DNA of 64,000 nt from the NCBI GenBank assembly GCA_028554795.2, contig CM068839.1, positions 86,139,540-86,203,539 of the forward strand, given 5' to 3'. The first letter of the stretch is position 1; each line of letters opens with the position of its first letter. The notes under the pieces were generated by a model. It did not search any database. It had not been told where the DNA came from and worked only from the letters and a program-made list of their open reading frames with translations. This document shows, piece after piece, positions 1 through 11,400 of this stretch. The DNA is from Sinohyriopsis cumingii (lineage: Eukaryota; Mollusca; Bivalvia; Unionida; Unionidae). The translations under genes were made by a program, and so were the position numbers.

Positions 1-2
1 TT

Positions 3-309
3 CTGGTAATTGGAGACTGTTTTACTCAATGGACAGAGGCAGTTGCACTGCCTAACCTGCATGCCACAGCCATAGCTAGTGTACTTGTTGAAGAGATAAT
101 CTGTGGATTTGGCGTGCCCCGTCAAATTCATTCGGATAAAGGGACACAATTTGAATCTGAAATTTTCCAAGAAATGTGCAGATTACTGGGTATCGAAAAG
201 ACAAGGACAACTGCTTACCACCCACAGGGCGATGGAATGGCTGAAAGGTTCAACAGAATGCTCGCTGTGATGCTTTCTGCATATGTAAATGAACATCAGG
301 ATAACTGGG
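3..309 (+). pseudogene. Gypsy-type integrase catalytic core, 5' part, split by an insertion
   Basis: This is the core of an rve-fold integrase from a Ty3/Gypsy-type retrotransposon, the enzyme that joins element DNA to host DNA. It is open from the window edge, so the N-terminal zinc domain and the rest of pol lie upstream. The DDE triad is visible: Asp in V-I-G-D-C-F near base 15, Asp in H-S-D-K-G-T-Q-F near 130, and Glu in M-A-E-R-F-N-R near 240. The frame is clean up to the codons for D-N-W at 300-308. It then enters unrelated sequence, because a DNA element is inserted there. The same frame resumes at 1105. Family assignment is secure. Activity is lost through the insertion. Confidence 0.85.
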
Positions 310-1104
310 TAGTACTAATATTAGTACCCTTACTCGTACCTCGTGGACAGGGTACTAACATGAGCACATACGTGTTAATGGAGCAAGCCGGGTGTGATTC
401 ACACCCGGCGCTCTTTTAACCTAATAGTAACACTTTAAACATATTCCTTGCATATAATCCAATAAACTGAGTAGTCCTCTTATTTAATACCGGAAGTATC
501 GAAAATCATTGTAGAAATAGTTGTAAAATCTCGTTTACCTTTTTTAGCCGATATTTTCGTTTAGATCGTCCGCCATATTATTTCAAATAATGATTACTTC
601 CGTTCTCAGCCTCGTTTGTTTGTGTGCCATATAAGGACATTGACGCCTTATTTGGAAATGTAAACAAATCGTAGTAAAAATTTGGCGCCGTTTGGGTCAG
701 AAATTCTGCGCATTAAAAGTAAATACGGTTTATCGGCAACTTTGAAACTCACCAACAAGCGATTATTCGCACTTGATTGATAATAATATAGCGTAGAATA
801 TCCAAAATATGGTTTGGCAAGCCTAAAGTAGAAAAGGGGTCACAGCGAGATTCTCGCGTTATCTGTCATGGCGGACAGTATAAGGTTAGAGTAACCATGC
901 CAATTTATTTTATCGTGTAAGGGCTTAATAAATTCAAAATAAGCCAAACTTCTTTCACAACATGATTATACTTATGTAGTTGATTTCTACACTGTTTGTT
1001 TTTCTGACTTTAGTGATGAAATTTTTTGCTCCATTACATGATATTGGATCAGTTCGTAGCCACAACCACAACACAATCAAGTTGAGGCTACGACATCGTA
1101 GCTA
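310..1104. mobile_element. Non-autonomous DNA element (about 795 bp) inserted in the Gypsy integrase
   Basis: The integrase frame stops at 309 and resumes at 1105. The 10-base string GATAACTGGG occurs at 300-309 and again at 1105-1114, which is a target-site duplication. Each end carries a short palindrome: GTACTAATATTAGTAC at 312-327, and GCTACGA/TCGTAGC around a CA loop at 1087-1102. A strong internal palindrome lies at 387-409 (11-base arms GCCGGGTGTGA). No coding capacity is visible. A 9-10-bp duplication fits Mutator-like non-autonomous elements, but I cannot show matching terminal repeats, so the superfamily is open. Confidence 0.7.
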
Positions 1105-1791
1105 GATAACTGGGATGAACACTTGCCATATTTAACAACGGCGTATCGCGCAGCTGTCCAAGAGTCTACAAATTTTACTACAAATTTCTTGATGCTTGGT
1201 AGGGAAGTGACCGTTCCACTCGATATTCAATTTGGACGGCCACCAGATACATATTCTCGAAATACCTGGGTTGAAAACCTTTCGGAAACGATGCGTTTAG
1301 CTCATTATTTTGCAAGGAACCACCTTAACCAAAGTATGTTACGCCAGAAGAGATTCTACGACAGTCGATTGAAATGGGAACAGTTCAAACCAGGTGATTT
1401 GGTTTGGGTTTACACTCCACAAAGGAAAACAGGACTGTCAAGTAAATTGCAGTCTTGGTGGAAGGGACCATTTCAAGTGGTTAAAAAACTCAGTGATGTG
1501 ACATACCGCGTAAAGTGTGGATATAGGGGCAAATCGCAAGTGATTCACGTTGACAGAATTAAATCCTGTAAAATTCGAGATAACAACGATAATGGGGATA
1601 TGCATCAGAGTGATGATGATATCGATGAGCATGACAATGCTAGCTATAATAATCTCGATGATACATCCAGAAATAAGGATCTACCTTGGCCGTACCCTAT
1701 GGAAAGTACCGCATCAGAACACCCGTTACCAACGACCCAGAATGGACGCCAAAGGCGACGCCCCAGCTGGTGGAAAGAATATATGTTTTAG
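1105..1791 (+). pseudogene. Gypsy-type integrase, C-terminal part
   Basis: This continues the integrase at exactly the codon after the insertion, in an uninterrupted frame of about 228 codons ending in TAG at 1789-1791. The segment is the post-catalytic region common in animal Gypsy elements: the L-P-Y-L-T-T-A-Y-R-A stretch, a basic helix with R-Q-K-R-F-Y-D, then the G-D-L-V-W-V-Y and W-K-G-P-F-Q-V-V strands of the C-terminal SH3-like (GPY/F) domain, and I-H-V-D-R-I-K. An acidic, asparagine-rich tail follows. The frame is intact and well preserved, so the element was probably young when it was split. No 3' LTR was recognised after it. Confidence 0.85.
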
Positions 1792-2458
1792 ATAGAAACT
1801 TTAATTCCAAAATTCGTATGAGTTACTATAAACTTCAGTTGTGGAAATTTAAAAAGTAAAAAGTGCTGAAAGTGAATACCATTAAGTTAAAATAGGACTT
1901 ATCTGAAATATTCGGCTGGATATACGGTGTGTGACTATACATTTAGAACTCTTGAATTATACAATAGAGCTTGCTTATGCTAAACCAAAAGAACTTTAAT
2001 CGCAACGATTTTTCTTTTATAATATCTAGTCTTAATGAATATATTTTGAAGCTTTGAAAAAAATCTAAATATATTGCAATTTTAGTGCGAGGACACACTT
2101 AATCGGAGGCATGGGTAATTTGTAGCAAGGTATCTTTGCTGACTTTGTAAATAGTTCCCAAAGCTAGCCTGTTAAGTGATAGAGGTCACACAAGGTCAGT
2201 GTGTTTGTCAAATGGTGCCGTAAAATGGAGAGACGATCTGATAAGGACAGAGGCTGGCTGGTGCGTGTTCTTTAGGCAGTGATATTGTTATATGCTTCAG
2301 ATGTAAGAGGTTAATGACCTTGTGATCTCGGAAAAGATTGTAATATGTCACTGTCAGGAAAAGTTATAGGGAGGATAGAAAAATCTGAGAAAATCTATAA
2401 CTTAGGTGAGCATAAGAGAGTCCATTGTAAGATCTAGACCGGGTTGCATGCTACAATA

Positions 2459-2512
2459 CCCCTCCCCTTCCCCCACTCCCCCGCCCCCCCCCCCCCAAAA
2501 AAAAAAAGATGG
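2459..2512. repeat. Poly-C / poly-A low-complexity tract
   Basis: Runs of C broken by few other bases, followed directly by about 11 A. Simple low-complexity DNA. Confidence 0.9.
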
Positions 2513-4075
2513 AAAAAAGGATTAGCGACACATTGAAACTGGTTTGAAGCTTTCATGGAATAGTTATGTTGGCAGTATGACAAATCGTATGACATAATGT
2601 GATTCTTTTATGGAAAAAGACGGAAAACAGAATATATATTATTAATTAAAAAAAAGAATTTTACTTGACGGGAAAAGCAGACTGTGTTCCGAATGCGTGA
2701 ACCTTGTCAGGTGGGGTGCTTCGAAAAGAAAACGGAGGTTTCTACTAGACAACAATAACAGCAAGACAGGGCGTTAAAAATTGTCACCAACATTTACAAG
2801 TCTTTTCATCAAGTAATCTTGTAACCTTTTAATTTATTTTTCCCTGCAGATGTTGCAATAAAATTTGTTATATATATTTTGTTTTTAAGGGGATATAGTG
2901 CAGGATCTTGGTTATTCTTGTATAATGCTACAGTATAATCTATGTAACAATATGCACACATTTTTGGTGACCGGTACTAAATAGTCTTTGTTATTCATTA
3001 GTTTTCTCTTGTTACGATCATTAAAGAAAGAAAAAATATCCGACACTTTTGATATAGTCCTTCAAAATTTTATTAAGTTATCTTTACCGTTCTTTAATTT
3101 CAAGTTTAGCAAACATAACAGGTCCACTTGGAAAGGGTTTCTTCGTTAACTTGTGCCTTAAAATATATCCCGGATAGATGACACGTTTTCAGTAACTCTG
3201 TCAGATTGTACCAAATGGAATGGCACAACATAACTACTGAGTCTTTCTTAATATTTTTGAGACTTCTAAATAATTAAAGGTCAAATAATTTTATGTTTGA
3301 CAAATGTATTGGCACTTCATTTGCAATGTTGCATTTAAGCCTTGGAGAACTCCATAGGATGCTGTCATTCAGAGAAAACAGTCTCCATATAGCAGCAGCT
3401 ACGACAGTTTCATGTGCAAATGATTAACATGATTTTATATGGAAGTTAATGCCTGCTGTAAACTGAGATTAAATAGGTTCTCCTTTTTTAAGTTTTTTTT
3501 AAAAATGTGAATGAACATCATATTGATTGTATACTGTAATTCACCCTGAATGCATTCTGACCTTATGCAGAGACATCATTCATACAAAGTGCTGATATAT
3601 ATCTGTTAACTGCGAAGAAAGGATGTGTCTTCATATGGTGGCTATGTAAAGATGTAGTGAATTTTTCAAAGACCATGAACACGGCTGGCGTGTAACCACT
3701 GAAAGATTATCCATATGGCCACTGTTGAATACATTGTGGACGAGTGTGAAATACTATAAGATTGCATCAAATCAGCCAGTGAACATGGGCTAATTACCCA
3801 TGAAATTAAGAGCATTGGTTAATAGAGGATGGGGGTGGATAACAACCTTTTAATGACATTATTACAGGTTAACCTCCCCCCCCCTTTTGATAACTAGTAC
3901 TCTTAACTTCATTTATGACATGTGCCTGCAAATTGAAATATCACAACACTACCAGTTTTAACTCCAGTGATCTGACAGTGTGGCATTACATGTACATAGA
4001 GTGAAAGTAGACAACTAATTTAATTTTATGAAAGAATTAACTAAACATCTGATTTTCTGACAATTTCATTGTTAA

Positions 4076-4239
4076 GTCCCCAAACTGCAAACAACAAAGA
4101 TCCTGATCTGCAGTAGCATAATACACTACAGATTAGGCATTTTTTGTCTGTTCTGTTACTCCTAACAAACTGCACGGAACCAGCTTTTCTGGCGCATTTT
4201 GTGACAGCAGACCTGGGTATGTGCAGTTTGCAGTTGGAC
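4076..4239. mobile_element. Short MITE-like element, copy 1 (TIR GTCCAACTGCAAAC)
   Basis: The left end reads GTCCCCAAACTGCAAAC and the right end GTTTGCAGTTGGAC. These are inverted repeats of one another. The inside contains a GATCTGC motif. Related copies lie at about 31068-31230 and 39749-39876, which supports a dispersed non-autonomous family of about 130-160 bp. A further loose fragment of the right end sits near 4368-4390. Confidence 0.55.
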
Positions 4240-4487
4240 TCATAAGCCAGTATGTATAGTACAGATATTGTGGCAGTCAAGTATATGACAGACCAGAATA
4301 TTGGACATGACCAGCCGTATCATTGGTCAGTTGTCCACTTAGATCAGCTTGTCTTGGGGTTTGAGTACAGTGCAGTTTGCATTGGACTCATATTATAAGT
4401 GATTATACATGGTAACATACAGAGATAGATTAATTCTGACATGCTTTTACATTGCAGAAAAGGCCATAAAGAAATAGATTTTTCAAG

Positions 4488-4550
4488 ATGGATCACAATT
4501 TACATGAGTACTATGAAACAGCTATTGCGGTGGCTAAGGAAGCTGGTGAG
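4488..4550 (+). CDS. IMPA1: IMPA1-like coding exon 1
   Basis: Start codon at 4488 and 21 codons ending A-G-E, with donor GT at 4551 (phase 0). An acceptor-like AG at 4456-4457 suggests the exon starts at 4458 with a 30-nt leader. The residues fit the N-terminal helix of the family (Y-x-x-A-I-x-V-A-K-x-A-G-E). Confidence 0.9.
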
Positions 4551-7500
4551 GTAGGGAAATTTTACTGCATTTGAGATAGCTTAATTTTTGTATAATTATA
4601 TAATTTGTATTGTTTGTTAGTTTCTTCTCTTTAATTATACTTAGTCTGTGTATAATAGTATTATGGACTTAACCTTGTCCAAAATCAAGCACGTGACTAG
4701 CAGCTTTATTTTGGTTAACAAATAATACCTAGTTAATATTTCCCTATGAATGCAGGTTAAATATTATGATCTTTCTCAATAGAGGTGAATATATTCATTT
4801 GGGTCTTGGTCTAAGACATTGGTATTTCCCATGGAATAACTTACGGTACCTGACTCTACCACATTCTTTAGTATCATTTTAGTAACAGATTTTGTCTTGT
4901 TGACAGCTTAGAATATTCTAGAAATGAACTTGACATTCATCCTGGTTTTTCTTTTGTGTTTTTTTAATATATATATTATAATCTTGTTTACTTGAGAAAT
5001 TACTCATTCTTGCTTTAACTTCTTTAGGCAGAATCAGTCTTATTCTTGTGTTCAGTACAGTACAACCTGTTAAGAGAGACAGCCTCTTCTGCCAGCACAA
5101 ATGATCTCTCAAGACAGGTGGTCTCTTGTAACAGGTTTGTACAAAAAGACCAGTTTCCAAGGTCCAGTTTCAGAACAATTAAAAGAAACATAACCACAAT
5201 CCCTGTACATATATTCTATTCTTTATTTAGTTCTTGCTAAAATAGTGTATGCATTCATCTAAAAACAAAATTATATAGCAATAAAGATAAATTTCTATCA
5301 TTAAACATGAAACCACATTTACTTTTGAAGATCACATATATTAACATATGAAATCTTTTCCGATTTACTCCTTTATCTTTATAACAAACTAAATTTGTTT
5401 TACCAACATTTAAACTGCTTTTCTGCGAGTGGTCTGCTGTTTTTCACTTTTCTGTTACAATAATTATTTTCTCCAGCCTTAAAATTTGTCTCTTTTTAGT
5501 TGGAGGTTTGTCCTTTGTTCTTAAGATTCTAAGTGTTAACATTATTAATGATCAGTAGTAATATCGAATGTAAAGATGGTTTTGACTGGTTTGGGGACAA
5601 TATGACAAATTTATACATGTGCATTGCATATCTAACAATTAATGGGGAAAAAAAGAAAGAATTATTTCATCCAGAAGCATAACCTTTTTCTCAGAGACAA
5701 AAGTCAACAGCTTCATTCAAAGAAGACATACAGGGATTAACTCTTTAAACAAAGTGTATGACCCGGTCGCACCAATTTGAATAGACGACAGGTTTGTGAT
5801 TGGGATGCAGTAACTTAACATTGGTTGGGGGGGAACAAACATCACAAGTCTTGAACACTATCAACTGAATCCTGCAAACGATTCTCTATCAATTTGCTGG
5901 TTTAATAGACAATGACATTATTCACCCCCCAGGCAATAGTGATTAACTCTAAAGAGAAACAATATACACGACCACTATGTCAATTTCGGCACTACAATGG
6001 TAATTCATGACATGTAGATTAGCCTGGTTCATGGACTGTAGCATCTATCACCGGTAGCCGCAACCCTTTTTTTTTAAAATAAAATTTTATTATTCCTTTT
6101 ATGTTTGTTTTAGATCAGAACAATTGTTACTAAGCAAGCGGTTGTTGTAACAATTGATTACATATAGATCAGTGGTGTCTATGTTCTTGTGATACAATCG
6201 TTCATAGGGATGCTGGGTCCTACTAATATATATGATCTACTATAAAATAAGGTCAGGAAGCAGGCTAAGTGCAGGAATAATTAGTCTGGTTCCCTGCTTC
6301 ATATGCTGCCTGCATTGCTCTCCCCTATACGGATAGCAGAGAACAATGCAAGAAGCATACGAAGCAGGGAACCAGACTAGGGAATAATCTACATGTACTT
6401 AAGTCTGGTTTACAACAAAAACTAAACTATAAAATGTTATAAGGATAGCTACAATATATCAGACATTGGTAGCCAGCTTATTTTTTTAATTTTATTTTAG
6501 AACGGTATGAGCAGTCATTTTTACAGGGATTAAATAAAGGTCACTGGAGTTTATCCTCACTTTGGCGATGCAGTCGTTCATAACAGGGTCAAAATGCATA
6601 TTTTGCCAAGACATCGTGGTCACTGGTCATGTTCAGCAGGTGGTCCTCACGACAGAGCATTTATATAATAAAATTGATCTGTGCATTTCCATTGTGATCA
6701 GAAATGACAGGTGGTCACTCATAGCAGTATTTATTGTATTTGATTTGGGTGAAATTATTGATTTAAATTATTATTCCTGGAAAATACAAAGTGTTCTTAA
6801 GTAATATTCGTGGACAGAAACATTAAAATGGAATAATTGTTGTTTCAGACAAGGACATCTTAGATTATATTATTGTGATTCATCAAAAGACTTGGCACAT
6901 CTCCATGTCACAGGCACTCATGACACATCAACACATTTAGTGTTGGATCTTATTTCAAACATCACTGGAATTTAATTAAAACTTTATTCATTAGCACTGT
7001 TGATAGAACTTTTTGGACTCTTTTGGATATATATAGTGTTAATTTAGATATCCCTTCATTATGCACCTAATATTTTATATGCAGAGTGCATGTAAGCATA
7101 TACCAGTGTATATCAAGGGAAGTTGTATTTATAATGCTCTTCTTCCAGCCTTGTCCAAAAAAATATATTCTTTTCCATTGCTTTTCATGGTTTCTTACAT
7201 AGCAGATTGACACCAAACATTTATTCAAAAAGAATAAATATAAAAAAAGATAGGTTATAATGATTACGGATAATTTCGTTATGATTCAGTTCACTCATTG
7301 AGTAGTTTTGCCAGGAAGCCACCTAACCCCAGTTAGTTGTACTTGTATATTCATTCATCCTGCATTGTTTGTATTTCTAATTGAGTTATTTTCATCACAG
7401 TTCATGAAAGTCAAGCTTCAGAATATTGCAATCCTGCATACTAGAGCTGGGTGCCATGATCACTTTTGTACCCTGATATACTGTGGTATTTTTTAACTTA

Positions 7501-8456
7501 CCACAATACATACCAAGGTATACAGCAATTATTAGGGACAACGAATTTCATATTCTGGGGCAGGGGTCTGACAGTGTTTATAATTTGTATCTGTCAAATG
7601 CTGGAGAAATATTTTGCTCTGATTTCTAGCAAAATAACTTATTTGGAGAAAATTTAATTATCTTGAGATGAAAGAAAATTAAATATCTTCTCTCAAAGGA
7701 AACTAACAGCCCCTCCCCATCCCTTCCAAAAAATTAAATGTTCAGTACCTTGTAGCAGAATTGAGAGCATGTTGATGAAACCAGGCAGTGTTGATACTCA
7801 AGCCTCTGGTTTACTAGCTACATTATTAATATAATAGACAAGGAACAGATCAGAAAAATATCTATCAGAGAGGGCCAGTAAACGTACAAGACAGTCAACA
7901 AATGAGAAAATATCTAGTGGATTTTAGAAATTATGTAAAGTTCAAATAGAATAAAAACAGCTCTGCTAAAAATCAAAGGAAAACTTAGTACTTAAAATAT
8001 TAAAATATGCTATTAAATAACTAAAATGAAGGACATTTTTTAAAATCGAGAATTGGTCCATACTTTTGGATCTAGCCAGAATATCTTTCACAATATTCCA
8101 ATTGGCCACTGCATGTGTGACACATGTGAAATATGTGATTAAAGGATTATAAATATGATTATTTTTATAATATTAAAAATTAATATATGACAAATACAAT
8201 TGTTTTGTAAAAATGTTTATAATTTGTTGAATTGTTTTATCATGAGAAATGAAAACATGCTGTTAATATCATTCAAATCGTAACAAGATTACTTGGGAAT
8301 TTCCTCATACATGTATTCCTTGCTTACAGAAACTACCAAAGTACCAGTCAAGTGAAAATTATTGTGGTATGCATTACCAGGAAAAATACTGTGGTATACC
8401 GGTAATATTGCATGCACCATTTTTTAGTACCAATTATTTTCATACAAATCTATTCA

Positions 8457-8497
<41 letters not shown>

Positions 8498-11400
8498 TAT
8501 TCATATGTTGTATTTCATGGTTAGAAGCAAACTTCAAAAACCTTGAAAAGCATAAAATTTCATTTTGACCTTAGAAACCTAAAATAATCCGTAAAAGACT
8601 AACAAAAACCTAAATTAAAAAAAAAAATCTAAAAATTTGAAAAAAATCATAAATACCTCTACCCTAACCATACAGAAATGCATTTTGTTGCTGTTTTTCG
8701 TTAGGCTTGCCTACCATGGAGATAATCTTGTAACATTTCTGTGGCTTGAATTCAAAATAATTTGGAACCTTAACAAAAATTGAAGTTTTAAAATTTAATT
8801 TCACTTTTAACCCTGTTATTTGAATTTGTAGATTCATTTTGAAGTTAAAATAAGAACATGAAAAGAATATTAAATCAGCAAGAAGAAGTGTTATAAATTA
8901 AGAACTCTCCATACATTAGATAAGACCTTTGTTATATTCTTCAGCTTTTGGCCCTGTCTTTTTTATTTTAACTCCATTATACAGGTCACTATTATCAAAC
9001 AGTGTTTAAAAGCTTAATATTTCTTGTGTTTCATTAAAATTATGGACCAATTTAGTTATCATCTGACCATTATCATATCTTTTGGTCTACTGAGCAGTGC
9101 TGATGTACTTTATATTAAACAACATAGTCATGGTATGTTACATTTGGGAGAAAAAGTCGTTATCATTTATTTCTATATATAAAAACTTTAAAAATACTTA
9201 TCCTATCTTTCTTGTAATATAATCCTGATTGTGACAAGTTTAAGATGTCCAATTTATAAACAAAGTTGTCTAATAATAATGCACGTTATGAGATAAAATC
9301 AGCATCTGTTATATGTTTATCATTCTTTTATTTTCAAAATATGTTATAAGATGGACAGTAAGCTGCCATTTTTGTTGCCTTCAAGTGTGATTTAACTGTG
9401 ATATAAATTTGATGAATTCAGTGGTTTCATTTGAAGCAGACAATATTTTCACCATATATTGGTAAAGGAGTTGCTGCCTATTATTTGATAATTTTACAAA
9501 CACACATTTAAAAGCTGTAATAAAAGTTGTCATATTATGTTGGAGATGATTAATCCACATTAGATTAGCACCTTCTTATATTTAGTATATATCAATCAAC
9601 ATGAAGAAGGGGCTTTATTTTTCCAATTCAGCAGCATTGAAAACTCCTGGCTGATACACAACTGAGTTTGCATGAAAGAAAACCATAAATGTTCAGTCTC
9701 TTTTCTTTAGCTCCCTATTGATCATGAACAGGCATGATCATCCACTAATAATTAGGCAAGACAGGTGCTTTCCTGACTTTTGACCAGAAAAAAAGTAAAA
9801 ATAATAGATAAATTATGAAAGAGTTCTATAAATTGTGTAGTAGGGAGGGGCGACATGAAAAAGAAACACAATAAGACTGGATAGTGGATGTTTATTAACA
9901 CAGTATGCAAATGATAGCAATGGCAATTAACATGTCAAACATTTACTTAGAGTTCAACCAAAATACAAGCACATGTGACATAAGATACAGCATGAATATA
10001 ACACAAAAATTGTTAAATATATTGAAGATTTATTTAACTTGAGTGTTGCCTTCAATTTTGTTGGAAATAAATCAGTAATTTAATTAAAATATGTAACATT
10101 TACAGCGTACTGCATCTTCAGTCCAAAGCTTTGTTCACATCACAGTACATCTTCATAAGTTGATTATTTTTATTGTTGACATTAGTTTTTGTACAAATAC
10201 TATTGTTTTAAAAATCAAGATTGCTTTTTTCCATGTTATTCTGTCACCTGGGAACTTGAATTTTCCAGTGCTTTTATTTTAACACATTGTTAAAATAGAT
10301 ATTTTATCAGCTAAGTATTTATAGATTATTTATTACATTCAACTTGGATGCGGTCAGTCGTAGGTTTGATCCCCGGACGAGTCATACCAAAGACTTATAA
10401 AAATGGTACTAACAGCTTCCTCGCTTGGCGCTCAGCATTAAGAGGTGAGTATTAGGACTGGTCAGCCTGGTGTCAGGATAATTTGACTGGGTGGGACATC
10501 ATGCTAGATTTCTGCAGCATTATGCCCGAATGCTAGACATCATAATAAACTGCCACACTGCAGACATTGTAGCGATATGACTGAAAAATTATTAAAGCTA
10601 TGTTAAAAATCTAAATCACACACATATTTTATTCAAAGAACTATGAACTTATTGCAGTGGTTCAGTGTTAATATATTAATGAATCTGATGGTTATGCATG
10701 ATAAATGTTTTCTTCAAAATTGGGTAGAACCCATACGATATCAGGGGGGAAAAAACGCACCATAGGTATGAAGTATCTAAATGAAATATATACAAAATTC
10801 TATAACAGACAAAATATTTTCCAATATATGTTGTTTATTTTTCTATCGAGAAATAAACCCCGTTTAACTTGAGTTGGTGCACCAACACTAGTTCATTCTG
10901 TAGCGAGGTATACCTTCCAAAAAGGGTTTTGTCCCCTGGACCACCAGAGTGAGGTTTTGTCCACCTCTGCCCCTCCTCCTTGCTAATCTTTTCAACTTCT
11001 TCAGGCTTTGTATATTGTATCAAGTTTTACAGCTACTTGTGCCCAAACAAGAAATGTTTTTCTTTTTTTTATAATTATATTTTAAAAGAAAAATAAATAT
11101 TTCAGATAATGCTTGCTACTTGTATGAAAGGTAACAAACAGCTGATTGAGAATTTTGTTCTGTTATTCTGATAGTGTACAAATTGTTCCGTAAACAAAAG
11201 AGATAAAAATGACGTGTTATTTTCTAATTGCTCAGTGGCTTCCTTTGCCTGTTTACTCAGTAAGAAGTCATTTGTAACTTTTCTTGGTGTTGTAAACATA
11301 ATAGATCTTAATTAAACTGAAAAGAACACAGTCATACCTGTCCCTCACCTTTGCTAAGTGGACACTTAGTCACATTGGCCTATTTAATTTCCCCTGGCAA

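Larger units (their letters stand above)
1792..4457. other. Intergenic 5' flank of the inositol monophosphatase gene
   Basis: No coding sequence is seen. It holds a poly-C/poly-A low-complexity stretch at about 2459-2512 and the short inverted-repeat element at 4076-4239. A 3' splice-site-like TTTTACATTGCAG ends at 4457, just before the first coding exon. This implies at least one upstream untranslated exon that I cannot place. Confidence 0.5.

Noticed and set aside
660-720. Retroviral primer-binding site (TTTGGCGCCGTTTGGG)
   Set aside because: It lies inside the 795-bp insertion. There is no LTR before it, and the match beyond TGGCGCC is poor.
10342-10600. tRNA gene
   Set aside because: Only a B-box-like part and no cloverleaf. 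The body matches another SINE copy.
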